From Geobacter sp. AOG2 (GTDB taxonomy: Bacteria; Desulfobacterota; Desulfuromonadia; Geobacterales; Pseudopelobacteraceae): a stretch of 64,000 nt of DNA. Where the stretch lies: NCBI RefSeq assembly GCF_019972295.1, contig NZ_BLJA01000001.1, positions 1,822,117 to 1,886,116 on the forward strand. Direction: 5' to 3'. A model generated the notes under the pieces. The model ran no database searches and was not told where the DNA came from. It was given only the letters and a program-made list of their open reading frames with translations. Below, one piece after another: positions 1-8,406 of this stretch (position 1 is its first letter; every line of letters begins with the position of its first letter). A program made the position numbers and the translations under genes.

Positions 1-1
1 G

Positions 2-487
2 CTTCACATGCGCAAGTTCAAAGATGGGGACACTATCTATATCGAACCCTGGAGAGCTCGCGCTTTTCCGATCATCAAGGATCTGATCGTGGACCGCTCC
101 GCCCTCGATACCATCGTCCAGGCCGGTGCCTACGTTTCCTGCCATACCGGCGGGGTGCCCGACGGCAACGCCATCCTGATCCCGAAACCGGCTGCCGATG
201 AGGCCATGGACGCCGCCGAATGTATCGGCTGCGGGGCCTGTGTGGCCGGTTGCCCCAACGGCGCCGCCATGCTGTTCACCGGCGCCAAGGTATCCCAATA
301 CGCGCTTCTGCCCCAGGGCAAATCAGAGGCAGCTACGCGTGTCAAGAATCTGGTTGAAGCCATGGCACAGTGCGGATTTGGTAATTGCACCAATCACTAC
401 GAGTGCCAGGTAGCCTGCCCCAAGGGAATCAACGTCAAGTTCATTGCGCGAATGAACCGCGAATTTTTGAAGGCTCAGTTTTCCTAA
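2..487 (+). CDS. sdhB: Succinate dehydrogenase/fumarate reductase iron-sulfur subunit, 3' part
   Basis: The reading frame is already open at the left edge (Leu-His precede the first Met), so this is the C-terminal part of a longer gene and the true start lies outside. It carries the ferredoxin-like cysteine cluster [12 protein letters not shown] and a second group, [17 protein letters not shown], which ligate the 4Fe-4S and 3Fe-4S centres in the SdhB/FrdB family. The protein passes electrons between the flavoprotein active site and the membrane quinone subunit. The sequence is closest in style to the Bacteroides/Geobacter type that can act as fumarate reductase or succinate dehydrogenase; direction cannot be told from sequence. 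A strong terminator follows directly, so it is the last gene of its operon. Confidence 0.9.
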   Translation, partial: LHMRKFKDGDTIYIEPWRARAFPIIKDLIVDRSALDTIVQAGAYVSCHTGGVPDGNAILIPKPAADEAMDAAECIGCGACVAGCPNGAAMLFTGAKVSQYALLPQGKSEAATRVKNLVEAMAQCGFGNCTNHYECQVACPKGINVKFIARMNREFLKAQFS

Positions 488-519
488 TTCTGTTATGCCT
501 TAAGCCGTTATGTGTTACA

Positions 520-553
520 ATCGGGGCACCCTGCTGGGCGCCCCGATTTTTTT
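520..553 (+). terminator. Rho-independent terminator after sdhB
   Basis: A perfect 8-bp stem, ATCGGGGC (520-527) paired with GCCCCGAT (540-547), is followed directly by a run of T through 552. It lies 33 bases after the sdhB stop and separates it from the Cas6-like gene. Confidence 0.9.
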
Positions 554-573
554 GTCGCAAATGAGGTCATGCA

Positions 574-1494
574 TTGGATTTCAGTTTCGTTCACCTCCGT
601 TTCACCATTCGTACCCGCGACACCTCACGTCTGGTTTCGTATCTGTATCGCAGTGGCCCGGACTTTGCCGAGGTGTTCAGGCGTATTGTCTGCCGCAGGA
701 ATGCCACCGAATGTTCCGACGATCCAAGCTGCACCGACTGTCCTCGTCGTGTTTTGTTCGGTCAGCAGCTTGGTGCCGACCCGTCCGCAGTGAAGTGCCA
801 TCAAAAGCCCCCTTTACCGTTCATTTTTTCCTTTCCCACCCACGGCACAACCTCAAAACAGGCTGATAGCTTTACCTGCACGCTCGTTCTGGTGGGAAAG
901 GCACTCAATCATACAACGGAATTCATCAAAGCCCTGAGCTCCCTGCTCATAAACGGATGCCAGGTCGGGCAATTCGCCGAAGCAACCATCTCCCTAGTGG
1001 AATCGCTGGATTTTTACGGAAATCCAACGACGATAGCCGTTGGGGTGGTCGCGCCGGACACGGGAAATCTGGTCACACTCGACGCTCAAGGCATCGTTGA
1101 CAGTCGCTGCCGTCCGACCGATACCGTGGGAATTGCCTTCATAACCCCGCTTAAACTGGCAAAAACCGGCAAGATCATGTGTTCGTTTGATGCCGGACAG
1201 TTCCTTCGTTCGCTGATGCGCAGGGTTTCCGCTCTGGCTTATTACTATTGTAGCTATGAAATGCGAGACAACTTCCGCGAGTATGCCTATGCCGCCAACC
1301 GCATTGAACTCCTGGAAGACAATTTTTTCTTCGCCGATGCGGGGCATCGGTCCCTGGCGCTGTCCGGGGTCTTGGGAAACGGCGTCATGAGCGGCGATTT
1401 CAACGATCTCATGCCGTTTCTCGCGTTGGGAGAGTACCTGCATCTTGGTAAAGGGGCTTCCTACGGGATGGGGCAGTACCGGTTGTCTTGGTGA
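574..1494 (+). CDS. cas6: Cas6-type CRISPR RAMP endoribonuclease (orphan)
   Basis: The 306-residue protein looks like the PF10040 branch of Cas6, the RAMP-fold nucleases that cut CRISPR repeat transcripts. It has an N-terminal cysteine cluster (Cys at C-x6-C-x5-C-x2-C, about residues 40-57) followed by a PPLPFIF stretch. It ends with the glycine-rich loop GKGASYGMGQYRL typical of Cas6/RAMP proteins. The start is TTG at 574, chosen because GAGGT lies six bases upstream; no ATG suits the family's N terminus. No other cas gene and no repeat array is present in the window, so it is an orphan here. It could process RNA from an array elsewhere, or be a relic or a repurposed RAMP nuclease. Confidence 0.75.
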   Translation: MDFSFVHLRFTIRTRDTSRLVSYLYRSGPDFAEVFRRIVCRRNATECSDDPSCTDCPRRVLFGQQLGADPSAVKCHQKPPLPFIFSFPTHGTTSKQADSFTCTLVLVGKALNHTTEFIKALSSLLINGCQVGQFAEATISLVESLDFYGNPTTIAVGVVAPDTGNLVTLDAQGIVDSRCRPTDTVGIAFITPLKLAKTGKIMCSFDAGQFLRSLMRRVSALAYYYCSYEMRDNFREYAYAANRIELLEDNFFFADAGHRSLALSGVLGNGVMSGDFNDLMPFLALGEYLHLGKGASYGMGQYRLSW

Positions 1495-1585
1495 AAACTC
1501 TGTTTTTGGCTCGCAACTTTGCGTGTCGCTCGGTATAATTGACGAAAAAATATAATTACTGTATTTTTTAAAATTCTGGAGGAAT

Positions 1586-2422
1586 GTGGCGAAAGAAGCT
1601 GTTCATAGCGTGTCAGTAGACCTTGAAGATTGGTTTCATGTCTGCGGCCTCAAAGACCAGCCGCGTATCCCGCCGGAAGCTTGGCGTGTCCGGGGGGCGA
1701 CGGAGGTGTTGCTTGACCTGTTCGCGGAGTTCAAGGTAAAAACAACCTTTTTTGTCCTTGGATGCGTGGCCGAGGCCGATCCGGGGTTGGTGCGCAACAT
1801 TCACCGGCAGGGACACGAGATCGCTTCCCACGGCTATTCGCATCGCTTGGTTCACGAGCTGAGTCCTGCCGAGTTCAGCGAGGAGTTGCACAGGACCGAG
1901 GACGTCATCATGGGGATTACCGGCTGCCGGCCAGTCGGGTTTCGCGCGCCCCAGTGGTCGGCAACGGCCCGTACCTCCTGGTTTGACGACATCCTGGCGC
2001 AGCGGGGTTATACGTACGACTCCAGTCGCAACCCTCTCCCCTTTGTGGGAGACCGGAATGCTGAGCGGCACCCGTACCGGATTCAGACGACACATGGGAT
2101 ATTGTGGGAGATACCGCCCATGGTCTCATCGTCACTGGTGGGGAATCTGCCCACCGGCGGGGGATGGGGGTTTCGCTTCTTCCCGTTCGCCATGATCTCC
2201 GCAACGGTCGAGAAGTATGGCCGTGCCGACCGGGCGGCCGTACTGTACCTGCACCCCCGGGAGGTCGATCCCGACGGACCGCGACTCAAGCTCCCGCTCC
2301 TGAAACGCTTTGCCTCCTATGGAACTCGGCGGGACGCACTACCGCGTTTGCGAAGGCTGCTGGGACAATATACGTTTACCACCTTGCGGGAACAGGTTGA
2401 TTCATGGCAGTCTGCGTCCTGA
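1586..2422 (+). CDS. Polysaccharide deacetylase, XrtA/DUF3473-like type
   Basis: A 278-residue NodB-fold carbohydrate deacetylase that would remove N-acetyl groups from an envelope glycan or glycolipid. Visible motifs are DLED at 12-15 (metal/catalytic Asp), SHGYSH at 81-86 (metal-binding HxxxH), FRAP at 119-122, and LHPREVDP at 222-229, which is typical of the exosortase-associated subgroup. There is no signal peptide, so it should act in the cytoplasm. The start is GTG at 1586 with GGAGGA just upstream. It opens block A of the lipid cluster and overlaps the next gene by 19 bases, which points to coupled translation. A sugar head-group modification role is inferred from the adjacent glycosyltransferase. 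Confidence 0.85.
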   Translation: MAKEAVHSVSVDLEDWFHVCGLKDQPRIPPEAWRVRGATEVLLDLFAEFKVKTTFFVLGCVAEADPGLVRNIHRQGHEIASHGYSHRLVHELSPAEFSEELHRTEDVIMGITGCRPVGFRAPQWSATARTSWFDDILAQRGYTYDSSRNPLPFVGDRNAERHPYRIQTTHGILWEIPPMVSSSLVGNLPTGGGWGFRFFPFAMISATVEKYGRADRAAVLYLHPREVDPDGPRLKLPLLKRFASYGTRRDALPRLRRLLGQYTFTTLREQVDSWQSAS

Positions 2423-3066
2423 TCCCGGCTTTCAATGCCGGTAAGACCCTGCCTGCGGTCCTGGACGAGTGCGTCGGCCTGGGGTACCCGCTGGTGGTGG
2501 TTGATGACGGATCACAGGATGCAACGGCACACATCGTTGCCGACCACGGGACGATCCTGTTGCGCCACGAGCGTAACTTTGGCAAGGGAAGGGCGCTCAG
2601 GACCGGTTTTGGATGGGCACTGGATCATGGTTTTGATATGGTCGTAACCCTTGATGCAGACGGCCAGCATGATGTATCCTCAGTCCCACGGGTGGTCGCC
2701 GCAGCCCGCGAGGGCGGTTTGGACATCCTGATTGCCTCCCGCTACCGCCAGTTTCAGGAAATGGGGGGGTTGCGCAAGGTCTGGAACCGTTTCGGCGTCT
2801 GGTGCATGCGACAGCGGACCGGCTTTGAGATCAGCGACAGCCAGTCTGGATTCCGCTGCTATTCCGGGCGCTTGCTCCGTTCGGTCACGCTCAATGCCGA
2901 GGGCTATAACCTGGAGATGGAGATTCTTATGAAGGCTTGGCGCAGCGGATTTACGATCGGTTCGCTGCCGGTGCCGGCGAGGGTGGCCGATGGCCGCGCC
3001 ACGAGTCATTTTCGGCCGGTGCGGGATACCTGGAATATCTGCATGACGTTCCTGCGCTATATGTGA
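2404..3066 (+). CDS. Family 2 glycosyltransferase (DPM1-like)
   Basis: A 220-residue GT-A fold glycosyltransferase. It has the nucleotide-sugar motif VVVDDGSQD (31-39) and the metal-binding LDADGQHD (83-90). It has no membrane segments, so it resembles the catalytic half of dolichyl-phosphate-mannose synthases rather than multi-pass enzymes. It begins inside the end of the deacetylase gene. In aryl-polyene clusters a similar glycosyltransferase attaches a sugar to the lipid product; the same role is inferred here. Donor and acceptor are unknown. Confidence 0.87.
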   Translation: MAVCVLIPAFNAGKTLPAVLDECVGLGYPLVVVDDGSQDATAHIVADHGTILLRHERNFGKGRALRTGFGWALDHGFDMVVTLDADGQHDVSSVPRVVAAAREGGLDILIASRYRQFQEMGGLRKVWNRFGVWCMRQRTGFEISDSQSGFRCYSGRLLRSVTLNAEGYNLEMEILMKAWRSGFTIGSLPVPARVADGRATSHFRPVRDTWNICMTFLRYM

Positions 3067-3121
3067 TGAAAAGAAATTTGCCGCATTATCTGAAGCAGTT
3101 AAGGTTAGTGGAGTGGAAAGC

Positions 3122-4498
3122 ATGATCCAAACGCTGAAAAATTATACCAGGGAGAAAGTGCTGTCGTACCTCCTGTCCATGGCGACGAATTCATCGGATG
3201 AGACGCTGATCAAGATGACTCACCTGATGGAACTGATCCCTAAAAAGGATTACTACAAGGATCGTATCCGTTGGATTCGCGGTCTGATCCGCGACAAACA
3301 CCCCAGTATCGAGTTTCCGCGCCGCATCTTGCGCGATCTGCACCCCAACCAGCGGGATAAATGGATCAGCAATCTGGCCATCAACCATCTGCTGAACGGC
3401 ACCAATAAACGCAAGGAGTGGGCCGACAGGAATGGTTTTTACCCGCCTTCCACAGTGGTGATCAGTCCGACCATGCGCTGTAACCTCTCCTGCTACGGCT
3501 GCTATGCCGGAGATTACAAAAAGTCTCTGGAATTGTCCCTGGACGAACTGGATTCGGTGCTGAATCAGCTCAAGGAAATGGGGATCTATTTTGCGGTCAT
3601 CTCCGGCGGCGAACCGTTCTATATGAAAGGGATCTTCGAGGTATTCAAGAAACACAGCGATATGGCCTTTCTGGTCTTTACTCACGGCGGCTTGATCAAC
3701 GAGCAGATGGTGGAGCGGTTGACCGAGGTGGGCAACGTCATGCCGGCCTTCTCGCTGGAAGGGTATGAACAGGAGACTGACGAACGCCGTGGTGCCGGGC
3801 ATTTCAAAAAGGTCATGCGGGCCATGGACCTGCTGCGGGAAGGGGGACTCTCCTTCTGCGGTTCGTTCACCCATTCCCGTAAAAACACGGATATCATCAC
3901 CGACTCCCATTACATTGACATGCTTCTTGATAAGGGCGTTTTTGCCATGTGGCTGTTTTCCTATGTGCCAGTGGGACGCAAACCGGACCCGGAACTGATG
4001 CCAACCCCCGAACAGCGTGATCTCCTTCGTCGGACAGTGGTTGGCTATCGGGCAACAAAGCCGATGCTGTTCGTTGATTTCTGGAACGATGGGCCGATGA
4101 TCTCCGGTTGCCTGGCCGGTGGAAGAAAGTACTTTCATATCAATGCCAACGGCGATATCGAACCGTGCGTCTTCTGCCACTTTGCCGCGGATAATATCCG
4201 CAACACGTCGCTACGCGACGCTCTGGCGTCGCCGCTGTTCCACAAAATCCGCGAAAAACAGGGGGGGCACGATAATCTTCTGCGCCCCTGTATGTTGATC
4301 GATCACCCCGATGCAGGGCGGGAACTGTTTTCCTCGGAAGGTGCCTACGCCACTCACGAGGGTGCAGATGAGATCTTTACCGGCCTGGCCGACAGCATGG
4401 ATGACTATTCGCGACGCTACGGCGAGATAGCCGACGAGGCGTGGGAGGCGGAATTCAAGGACCATCCGGTCAAAAAGGGAAAGGTGTCGCGAACCTGA
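3122..4498 (+). CDS. Radical SAM protein with SPASM-like C-terminus
   Basis: The 458-residue protein has the radical SAM cluster motif CNLSCYGC (Cys 120, 124, 127), followed by ISGGEP, the usual SAM-contact GGE motif. Near residue 350 it has GDIEPCVFCHFA, resembling an auxiliary-cluster (SPASM/twitch) region. There is no B12-binding domain, unlike its neighbours. About 110 residues precede the core. ATG 3122 is preferred (GGAG eight bases upstream); GTG 3113 in the same frame is possible. It stops one base before the acyltransferase gene. Substrate unknown; by context it should modify the lipid, its head group or a carrier-bound intermediate. Confidence 0.85.
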   Translation: MIQTLKNYTREKVLSYLLSMATNSSDETLIKMTHLMELIPKKDYYKDRIRWIRGLIRDKHPSIEFPRRILRDLHPNQRDKWISNLAINHLLNGTNKRKEWADRNGFYPPSTVVISPTMRCNLSCYGCYAGDYKKSLELSLDELDSVLNQLKEMGIYFAVISGGEPFYMKGIFEVFKKHSDMAFLVFTHGGLINEQMVERLTEVGNVMPAFSLEGYEQETDERRGAGHFKKVMRAMDLLREGGLSFCGSFTHSRKNTDIITDSHYIDMLLDKGVFAMWLFSYVPVGRKPDPELMPTPEQRDLLRRTVVGYRATKPMLFVDFWNDGPMISGCLAGGRKYFHINANGDIEPCVFCHFAADNIRNTSLRDALASPLFHKIREKQGGHDNLLRPCMLIDHPDAGRELFSSEGAYATHEGADEIFTGLADSMDDYSRRYGEIADEAWEAEFKDHPVKKGKVSRT

Positions 4499-4499
4499 G

Positions 4500-5378
4500 A
4501 TGACCCTCTACAGTGGCATCAACCTGTTCCTTATCAAACTGTTCACCATACTGGTGCCGCGACGTTTGTTTCCTCCGGCCGCCTTTTGCTTCGTGATGCT
4601 GTTCTACCTTCTGCTTGGTGAGAAACGCCGAGGTTTTCGAGCAAATATGCGGACCGTCACCGGCCGCTCAAATGTGGAGAGGCTGGTGATTTCGGCCTAC
4701 TACAAGTACGCACGCAATTGGTGCGATGTGATGCTGATGATGCGGTTGACCGGCCCCAGGCTACAGGCCCTTATCGGTCGGCGCAGTTCTCAGAAGCCGC
4801 TGGATGACGCCCTGGCCGCGGGAACCGGCGCAATCCTGGTTTCGCCCCATTTTGGAAACTGGGAACTGGGCGGACTCGGGTTGGCCGACCTGGGATACAG
4901 GATTAACGTACTCACCTTCCGGGAACCGGATGAGAAGGTAAACGAATTGCGGGAGGAGGTGCGAGGCGCTCGCGGCATCGGCTTTATTTACGTCGACCGC
5001 GACGACACCTCGCCCCTTGCGATCATCGAAGCGGTAAACGCCCTTCGGCGCAACGAGGTGCTCTGTCTTCTGGGCGAGCGCGACGGTTCGTCCCATACCA
5101 GTGTCGTTGATTTTTTTGGAAAACCAACACCATTTCCGGCAGGGGCCGCCTATCTTTCCCTGGCCAGCGGAGCGCCGGTCATTCCGGTTTTCGTGCCGCT
5201 TGAAGGGGATCGATACGCCACGTTGATGGATGAGCCGATTTATTTTAGGGGTGGCCACGGAGCGCATACCGAGGCGATTCGGAGCGGTATGGAACAACTG
5301 GCTGCGGTTTTTGAACGCTATATCAGGCAGTATCCCGACCAGTGGTACAACTTTTTTGATTTTTGGGGCGAAGAGTAA
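4500..5378 (+). CDS. LpxL/HtrB-family lysophospholipid acyltransferase
   Basis: The 292-residue protein matches the lipid A lauroyl/myristoyl acyltransferase family. It has an N-terminal hydrophobic segment (about residues 8-40) for membrane association, and the catalytic HX4E motif HFGNWE (His117, Glu122). Such enzymes move an acyl chain from ACP to a glycolipid or lysophospholipid. A gene of this kind is a regular member of aryl-polyene and flexirubin clusters, where it anchors the polyene chain. Its place directly before the ACP gene supports that role. It is unlikely to be the main housekeeping LpxL, because it sits far from LPS genes and inside the lipid cluster. Confidence 0.88.
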   Translation: MTLYSGINLFLIKLFTILVPRRLFPPAAFCFVMLFYLLLGEKRRGFRANMRTVTGRSNVERLVISAYYKYARNWCDVMLMMRLTGPRLQALIGRRSSQKPLDDALAAGTGAILVSPHFGNWELGGLGLADLGYRINVLTFREPDEKVNELREEVRGARGIGFIYVDRDDTSPLAIIEAVNALRRNEVLCLLGERDGSSHTSVVDFFGKPTPFPAGAAYLSLASGAPVIPVFVPLEGDRYATLMDEPIYFRGGHGAHTEAIRSGMEQLAAVFERYIRQYPDQWYNFFDFWGEE

Positions 5379-5461
5379 TCCTCTATACCACCCGCAAACG
5401 CTGGGAATACTGCTGATAAAAACGCACATGCGAAGCACTATATTTGTGAGAGGATTTGTGA

Positions 5462-5719
5462 ATGAGTGAAGAGTTGATTCAGAAGGTTAAACAGATGATC
5501 ATCGAAAGCCTGCGCATCGAGGGTATGTCTCCCGACGAGATCGATACGGACGCGCCCCTGTTCGGAGAAGGACTGGGACTTGATTCCATCGACGCCCTGC
5601 AACTGGTCGTGGCCATGGAAAAGGATTTCGGCGTGGTGGTGCCCGATGCAGCCACCGGCACGAAGGTATTTGCCTCGGTGCGCAGCATGGCGGATTACAT
5701 CGCGGAACACAAAAAATGA
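5462..5719 (+). CDS. Acyl carrier protein
   Basis: An 85-residue, acidic ACP with the phosphopantetheine attachment motif GLDSIDAL (Ser42). AGAGGA about eight bases upstream supports the ATG at 5462. Its stop codon overlaps the ATG of the following B12 radical SAM gene. It is a dedicated carrier for the chain built by the KS, KR and DH of block B and possibly worked on by the radical SAM enzymes. It differs from typical housekeeping AcpP at the serine motif (GLDSID rather than GADSLD). Confidence 0.95.
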   Translation: MSEELIQKVKQMIIESLRIEGMSPDEIDTDAPLFGEGLGLDSIDALQLVVAMEKDFGVVVPDAATGTKVFASVRSMADYIAEHKK

Positions 5720-7002
5720 AGGTGATTTTCGTCTCGCCCGGCTGGGAAAAGGGGCGCCTGTGGGGGGAATTGGCCTTTAAATTTCCCACCCTCTCCCTGG
5801 CGTCGATTGCCGCCGTTACCCCGTCGGAGTGGGACGTTGCCTTTCTTGACGATAATTTTGAGACCATAAACTATTCCTGTGCTGCCGACCTTGTCGCACT
5901 GACTGCCATGACGCCCCAGGCACCCCGTGCCTACGAGATAGCCGACGAATTTCGCCGCCGGGGCAAGACCGTGGTCATGGGGGGCTTTCATGCCAGCAAC
6001 CTGCCGGATGAAGCGCTGTGCCATGCGGATGCCGTTGTGGTGGGCGAGGGGGAACTGGTCTGGCCGCAACTCTTGTCCGACTATTGTAATGGGCTCCTCA
6101 AGCGCGTCTATCAGACCGATTCGCAGGTGGAGATGGCCGATATTCCCCGTGCCCGCCGCGAGATATTCACGGGCAAGCGGTATCTGCTCACCAACACCAT
6201 TCAGACCACCCGCGGCTGCCCCTTTGACTGCGAGTTCTGTTCGGTGACCGCTTTCTACGGCCGCAAGTACCGCAAACGGCCAGTGGCAAACATTCTCGAG
6301 GAGTTGGAACAGCTCCGCAAGGCCAACTCGTTCCTCTTTTTTGTGGATGACAACATTGTGGCCGACCGGAAGTATGCCTTGGAGCTGTTTGCCGGTATGA
6401 AGGGCATGAAGTTCAAGTGGCTCTCCCATTCGCCCATCGATTTCGCCGCCGACCGGGAGTTGATGAAAGCAGCGGGAGAGTCGGGCTGTGTAGGGATGTT
6501 CGTCGGCTTCGAATCCCTGAACCAGGCATCCCTGTCGGCCATGGGCAAGGTCACCAACCGGGCCCGCTCCTATCTGGAGGACGCCCAGGCGTTTCGCGAC
6601 AACGGCATCGGCATCCTGGGCTCCTTTGTGATGGGTTACGACGGCGATACCCCGGACATCTTCGAACAGACGTTACGCTTCTGCGAAGAGGCCCGCTTGG
6701 AGGCGGCCATCTTCCCCATCCTGACCCCCTATCCCGGGACCAGCGTCCGCCGCCGTCTTGAGGCAGAGGGGCGCATCTTCTCCAACAACTGGCGCGACTA
6801 CGATATGGAGCACGTCACCTTCCGACCGCTCGGCATGAGCGCCGAACAACTCCAAAAGGGCTATGAACAGCTCTGTCGTTCATTTTACTCATTTCCCTCC
6901 ATGTATCGGCGCATCTTCAAGCTGCATCGCTCGGTGCAAGTCTTTGGACCGATGAATTTCGGCTTCCGCGCCGCCTTGGGCCGCAGGAAGGTGTCGGCAT
7001 GA
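5716..7002 (+). CDS. B12-binding-domain radical SAM protein (paralogue 1)
   Basis: The 428-residue protein has an N-terminal Rossmann-like cobalamin-binding domain (about 1-140, with VVMGGFHASNLPDEAL and VVVGEGE), then the radical SAM motif CPFDCEFC (Cys 168, 172, 175). This layout is typical of class B methylases and of ring-forming enzymes. It overlaps the ACP gene by four bases (ATGA), so the two are coupled, suggesting an ACP-bound substrate. It is clearly paralogous to the next gene, sharing QTLQ/QTTRGCP-x-DC-x-FC, VDD/LDDNI and ILTPYPGT segments. Reaction unknown; C-methylation of, or bond formation on, the acyl chain is inferred. Confidence 0.87.
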   Translation: MKVIFVSPGWEKGRLWGELAFKFPTLSLASIAAVTPSEWDVAFLDDNFETINYSCAADLVALTAMTPQAPRAYEIADEFRRRGKTVVMGGFHASNLPDEALCHADAVVVGEGELVWPQLLSDYCNGLLKRVYQTDSQVEMADIPRARREIFTGKRYLLTNTIQTTRGCPFDCEFCSVTAFYGRKYRKRPVANILEELEQLRKANSFLFFVDDNIVADRKYALELFAGMKGMKFKWLSHSPIDFAADRELMKAAGESGCVGMFVGFESLNQASLSAMGKVTNRARSYLEDAQAFRDNGIGILGSFVMGYDGDTPDIFEQTLRFCEEARLEAAIFPILTPYPGTSVRRRLEAEGRIFSNNWRDYDMEHVTFRPLGMSAEQLQKGYEQLCRSFYSFPSMYRRIFKLHRSVQVFGPMNFGFRAALGRRKVSA

Positions 7003-7075
7003 CAACGCAAACAGCTTGCTCTTCGACAGGTTTGCCCAACTGTTTGACTCCGCACCGCTTGGGAACGCTGTCATT

Positions 7076-8404
7076 GTGACGACCAGTGCCCCGAGACTGC
7101 TATTGGTCTATCCTGCCACCCAAAAGTTGGGTTGGGTACGCCGTTTTCAACTTCCGTCGCTCTCCCTGAAGCAGGTTGCCGCAGCAACACCGCCCGAATG
7201 GGAGGTAGTGCTGGCCGACGAGATGCATGAAGATATCCCCTTCGGCGGCAATTTTGACTTGGTTGGGATCACTGCCATGACCCATCAGGCGGTTCGTGCC
7301 TATGAGATTGCCGACCGCTTCAGGCAAAGGGGGGTCCCGGTAGTCCTGGGCGGTATCCATCCAACGGTGCTCCCCGATGAGGCATTACAGCATGCCGATG
7401 CGGTCGTGATCGGCGAAGGCGAACCGGTCTGGGCACAGCTTTTGAGCGATTTGCTGGCTGGACGTATGGCACCGTTCTATCGCTCCATCCCCCAAGGTGA
7501 TCGTCTGGAGATCCCTTGGTCGCGGCGGGATTTTCTGGCGGGCCGGACCTACCTGACCACCCAGACCCTTCAGGCCAGCCGTGGCTGCCCTTACGATTGT
7601 CCATTCTGTACGGTTACCCCCTATTTCGGCCGCACCTTTCGCTATCGCGATCCCGACGATATCCTGGCGGAATTGCGCTCCTTCGACCGTAAGTTGACGG
7701 TACTGCTTGACGATAATATCCTTGGCGATCCGGAGCGGGCAAAGCCGATCCTGCGCGGCATGGCCGGTCTCGGACTGCGCTGGGGCGGACAGGCCAATCT
7801 CCGGTTTGCCGAAGATCCCGAATTGGTGAGCCTCTTGGCAAAATCCGGCTGCATCGGCATTTTTGTCGGCATCGAATCGGTGGCCGGCCCTCAGGCCAAC
7901 CACCCCAAGACCGGCAGCCGATTCAGTCAGGCCGATCTGATCAAACGGGTGCGGGACACCGGAATCGTGCTGGAGGCCTCCATGATCTTCGGCTTCGATG
8001 ACCACGACGAAAGCGTTTTTGAAACCACGGTCCGGTATTTGGAGGAGTGCGCCCCCAGTATTCCGACCTTTCACATCCTGACCCCCTATCCCGGCACGGC
8101 GCTGTTCGAACAGTTCGACCGGGAGGGGCGCATGCTGCATAAGGAATGGCAGCACTATGACCATAACCAGGTGGTCTTCCGTCCTAAGCTGATGACGCCG
8201 GAGCAGTTGTACAAGGGCTGGCGGGCCGCCCGCCGTGAGGTCTACCGCTGGCCCTCGGTACTTTCGCGCGTCATGCAGGGAAACGGCAAGCTCATCAACC
8301 TGGCCTACAATGTCTTGCGCCGGGGCGGCGTCTACGGGGACGAGGAAGTCGTGTATCCGGATAATCAAACCTCTGCTACGCTTGACAACGATCAGGGAAT
8401 ATAG
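7076..8404 (+). CDS. B12-binding-domain radical SAM protein (paralogue 2)
   Basis: The 442-residue protein (from GTG 7076) has the same layout as the preceding gene. The B12-binding domain covers about 1-140 (LGGIHPTVLPDEAL, VIGEGE) and the cluster motif is CPYDCPFC (Cys 171, 175, 178). The start is uncertain: the frame is open back to a TTG at 7016, but homology to the upstream paralogue begins at PRLLLVYP, which favours GTG 7076. There is no strong ribosome binding site for either. A tandem duplication followed by divergence is the simplest origin. The pair may act on different positions of one chain. Confidence 0.83.
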   Translation: MTTSAPRLLLVYPATQKLGWVRRFQLPSLSLKQVAAATPPEWEVVLADEMHEDIPFGGNFDLVGITAMTHQAVRAYEIADRFRQRGVPVVLGGIHPTVLPDEALQHADAVVIGEGEPVWAQLLSDLLAGRMAPFYRSIPQGDRLEIPWSRRDFLAGRTYLTTQTLQASRGCPYDCPFCTVTPYFGRTFRYRDPDDILAELRSFDRKLTVLLDDNILGDPERAKPILRGMAGLGLRWGGQANLRFAEDPELVSLLAKSGCIGIFVGIESVAGPQANHPKTGSRFSQADLIKRVRDTGIVLEASMIFGFDDHDESVFETTVRYLEECAPSIPTFHILTPYPGTALFEQFDREGRMLHKEWQHYDHNQVVFRPKLMTPEQLYKGWRAARREVYRWPSVLSRVMQGNGKLINLAYNVLRRGGVYGDEEVVYPDNQTSATLDNDQGI

Positions 8405-8406
8405 CC

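Noticed and set aside
1507-1522. Sigma-54 promoter before the deacetylase gene (TGGC...TTTGC)
   Set aside because: The GG and GC elements are 11 rather than 10 bases apart, which normally abolishes recognition.
488-1585. CRISPR array next to the Cas6-type gene
   Set aside because: No regularly spaced repeats occur here or elsewhere in the window.
3191-4180. Open frame on the minus strand opposite the SPASM-like radical SAM gene
   Set aside because: The plus-strand protein has clear cluster cysteines, and the minus-strand frame has no domain.
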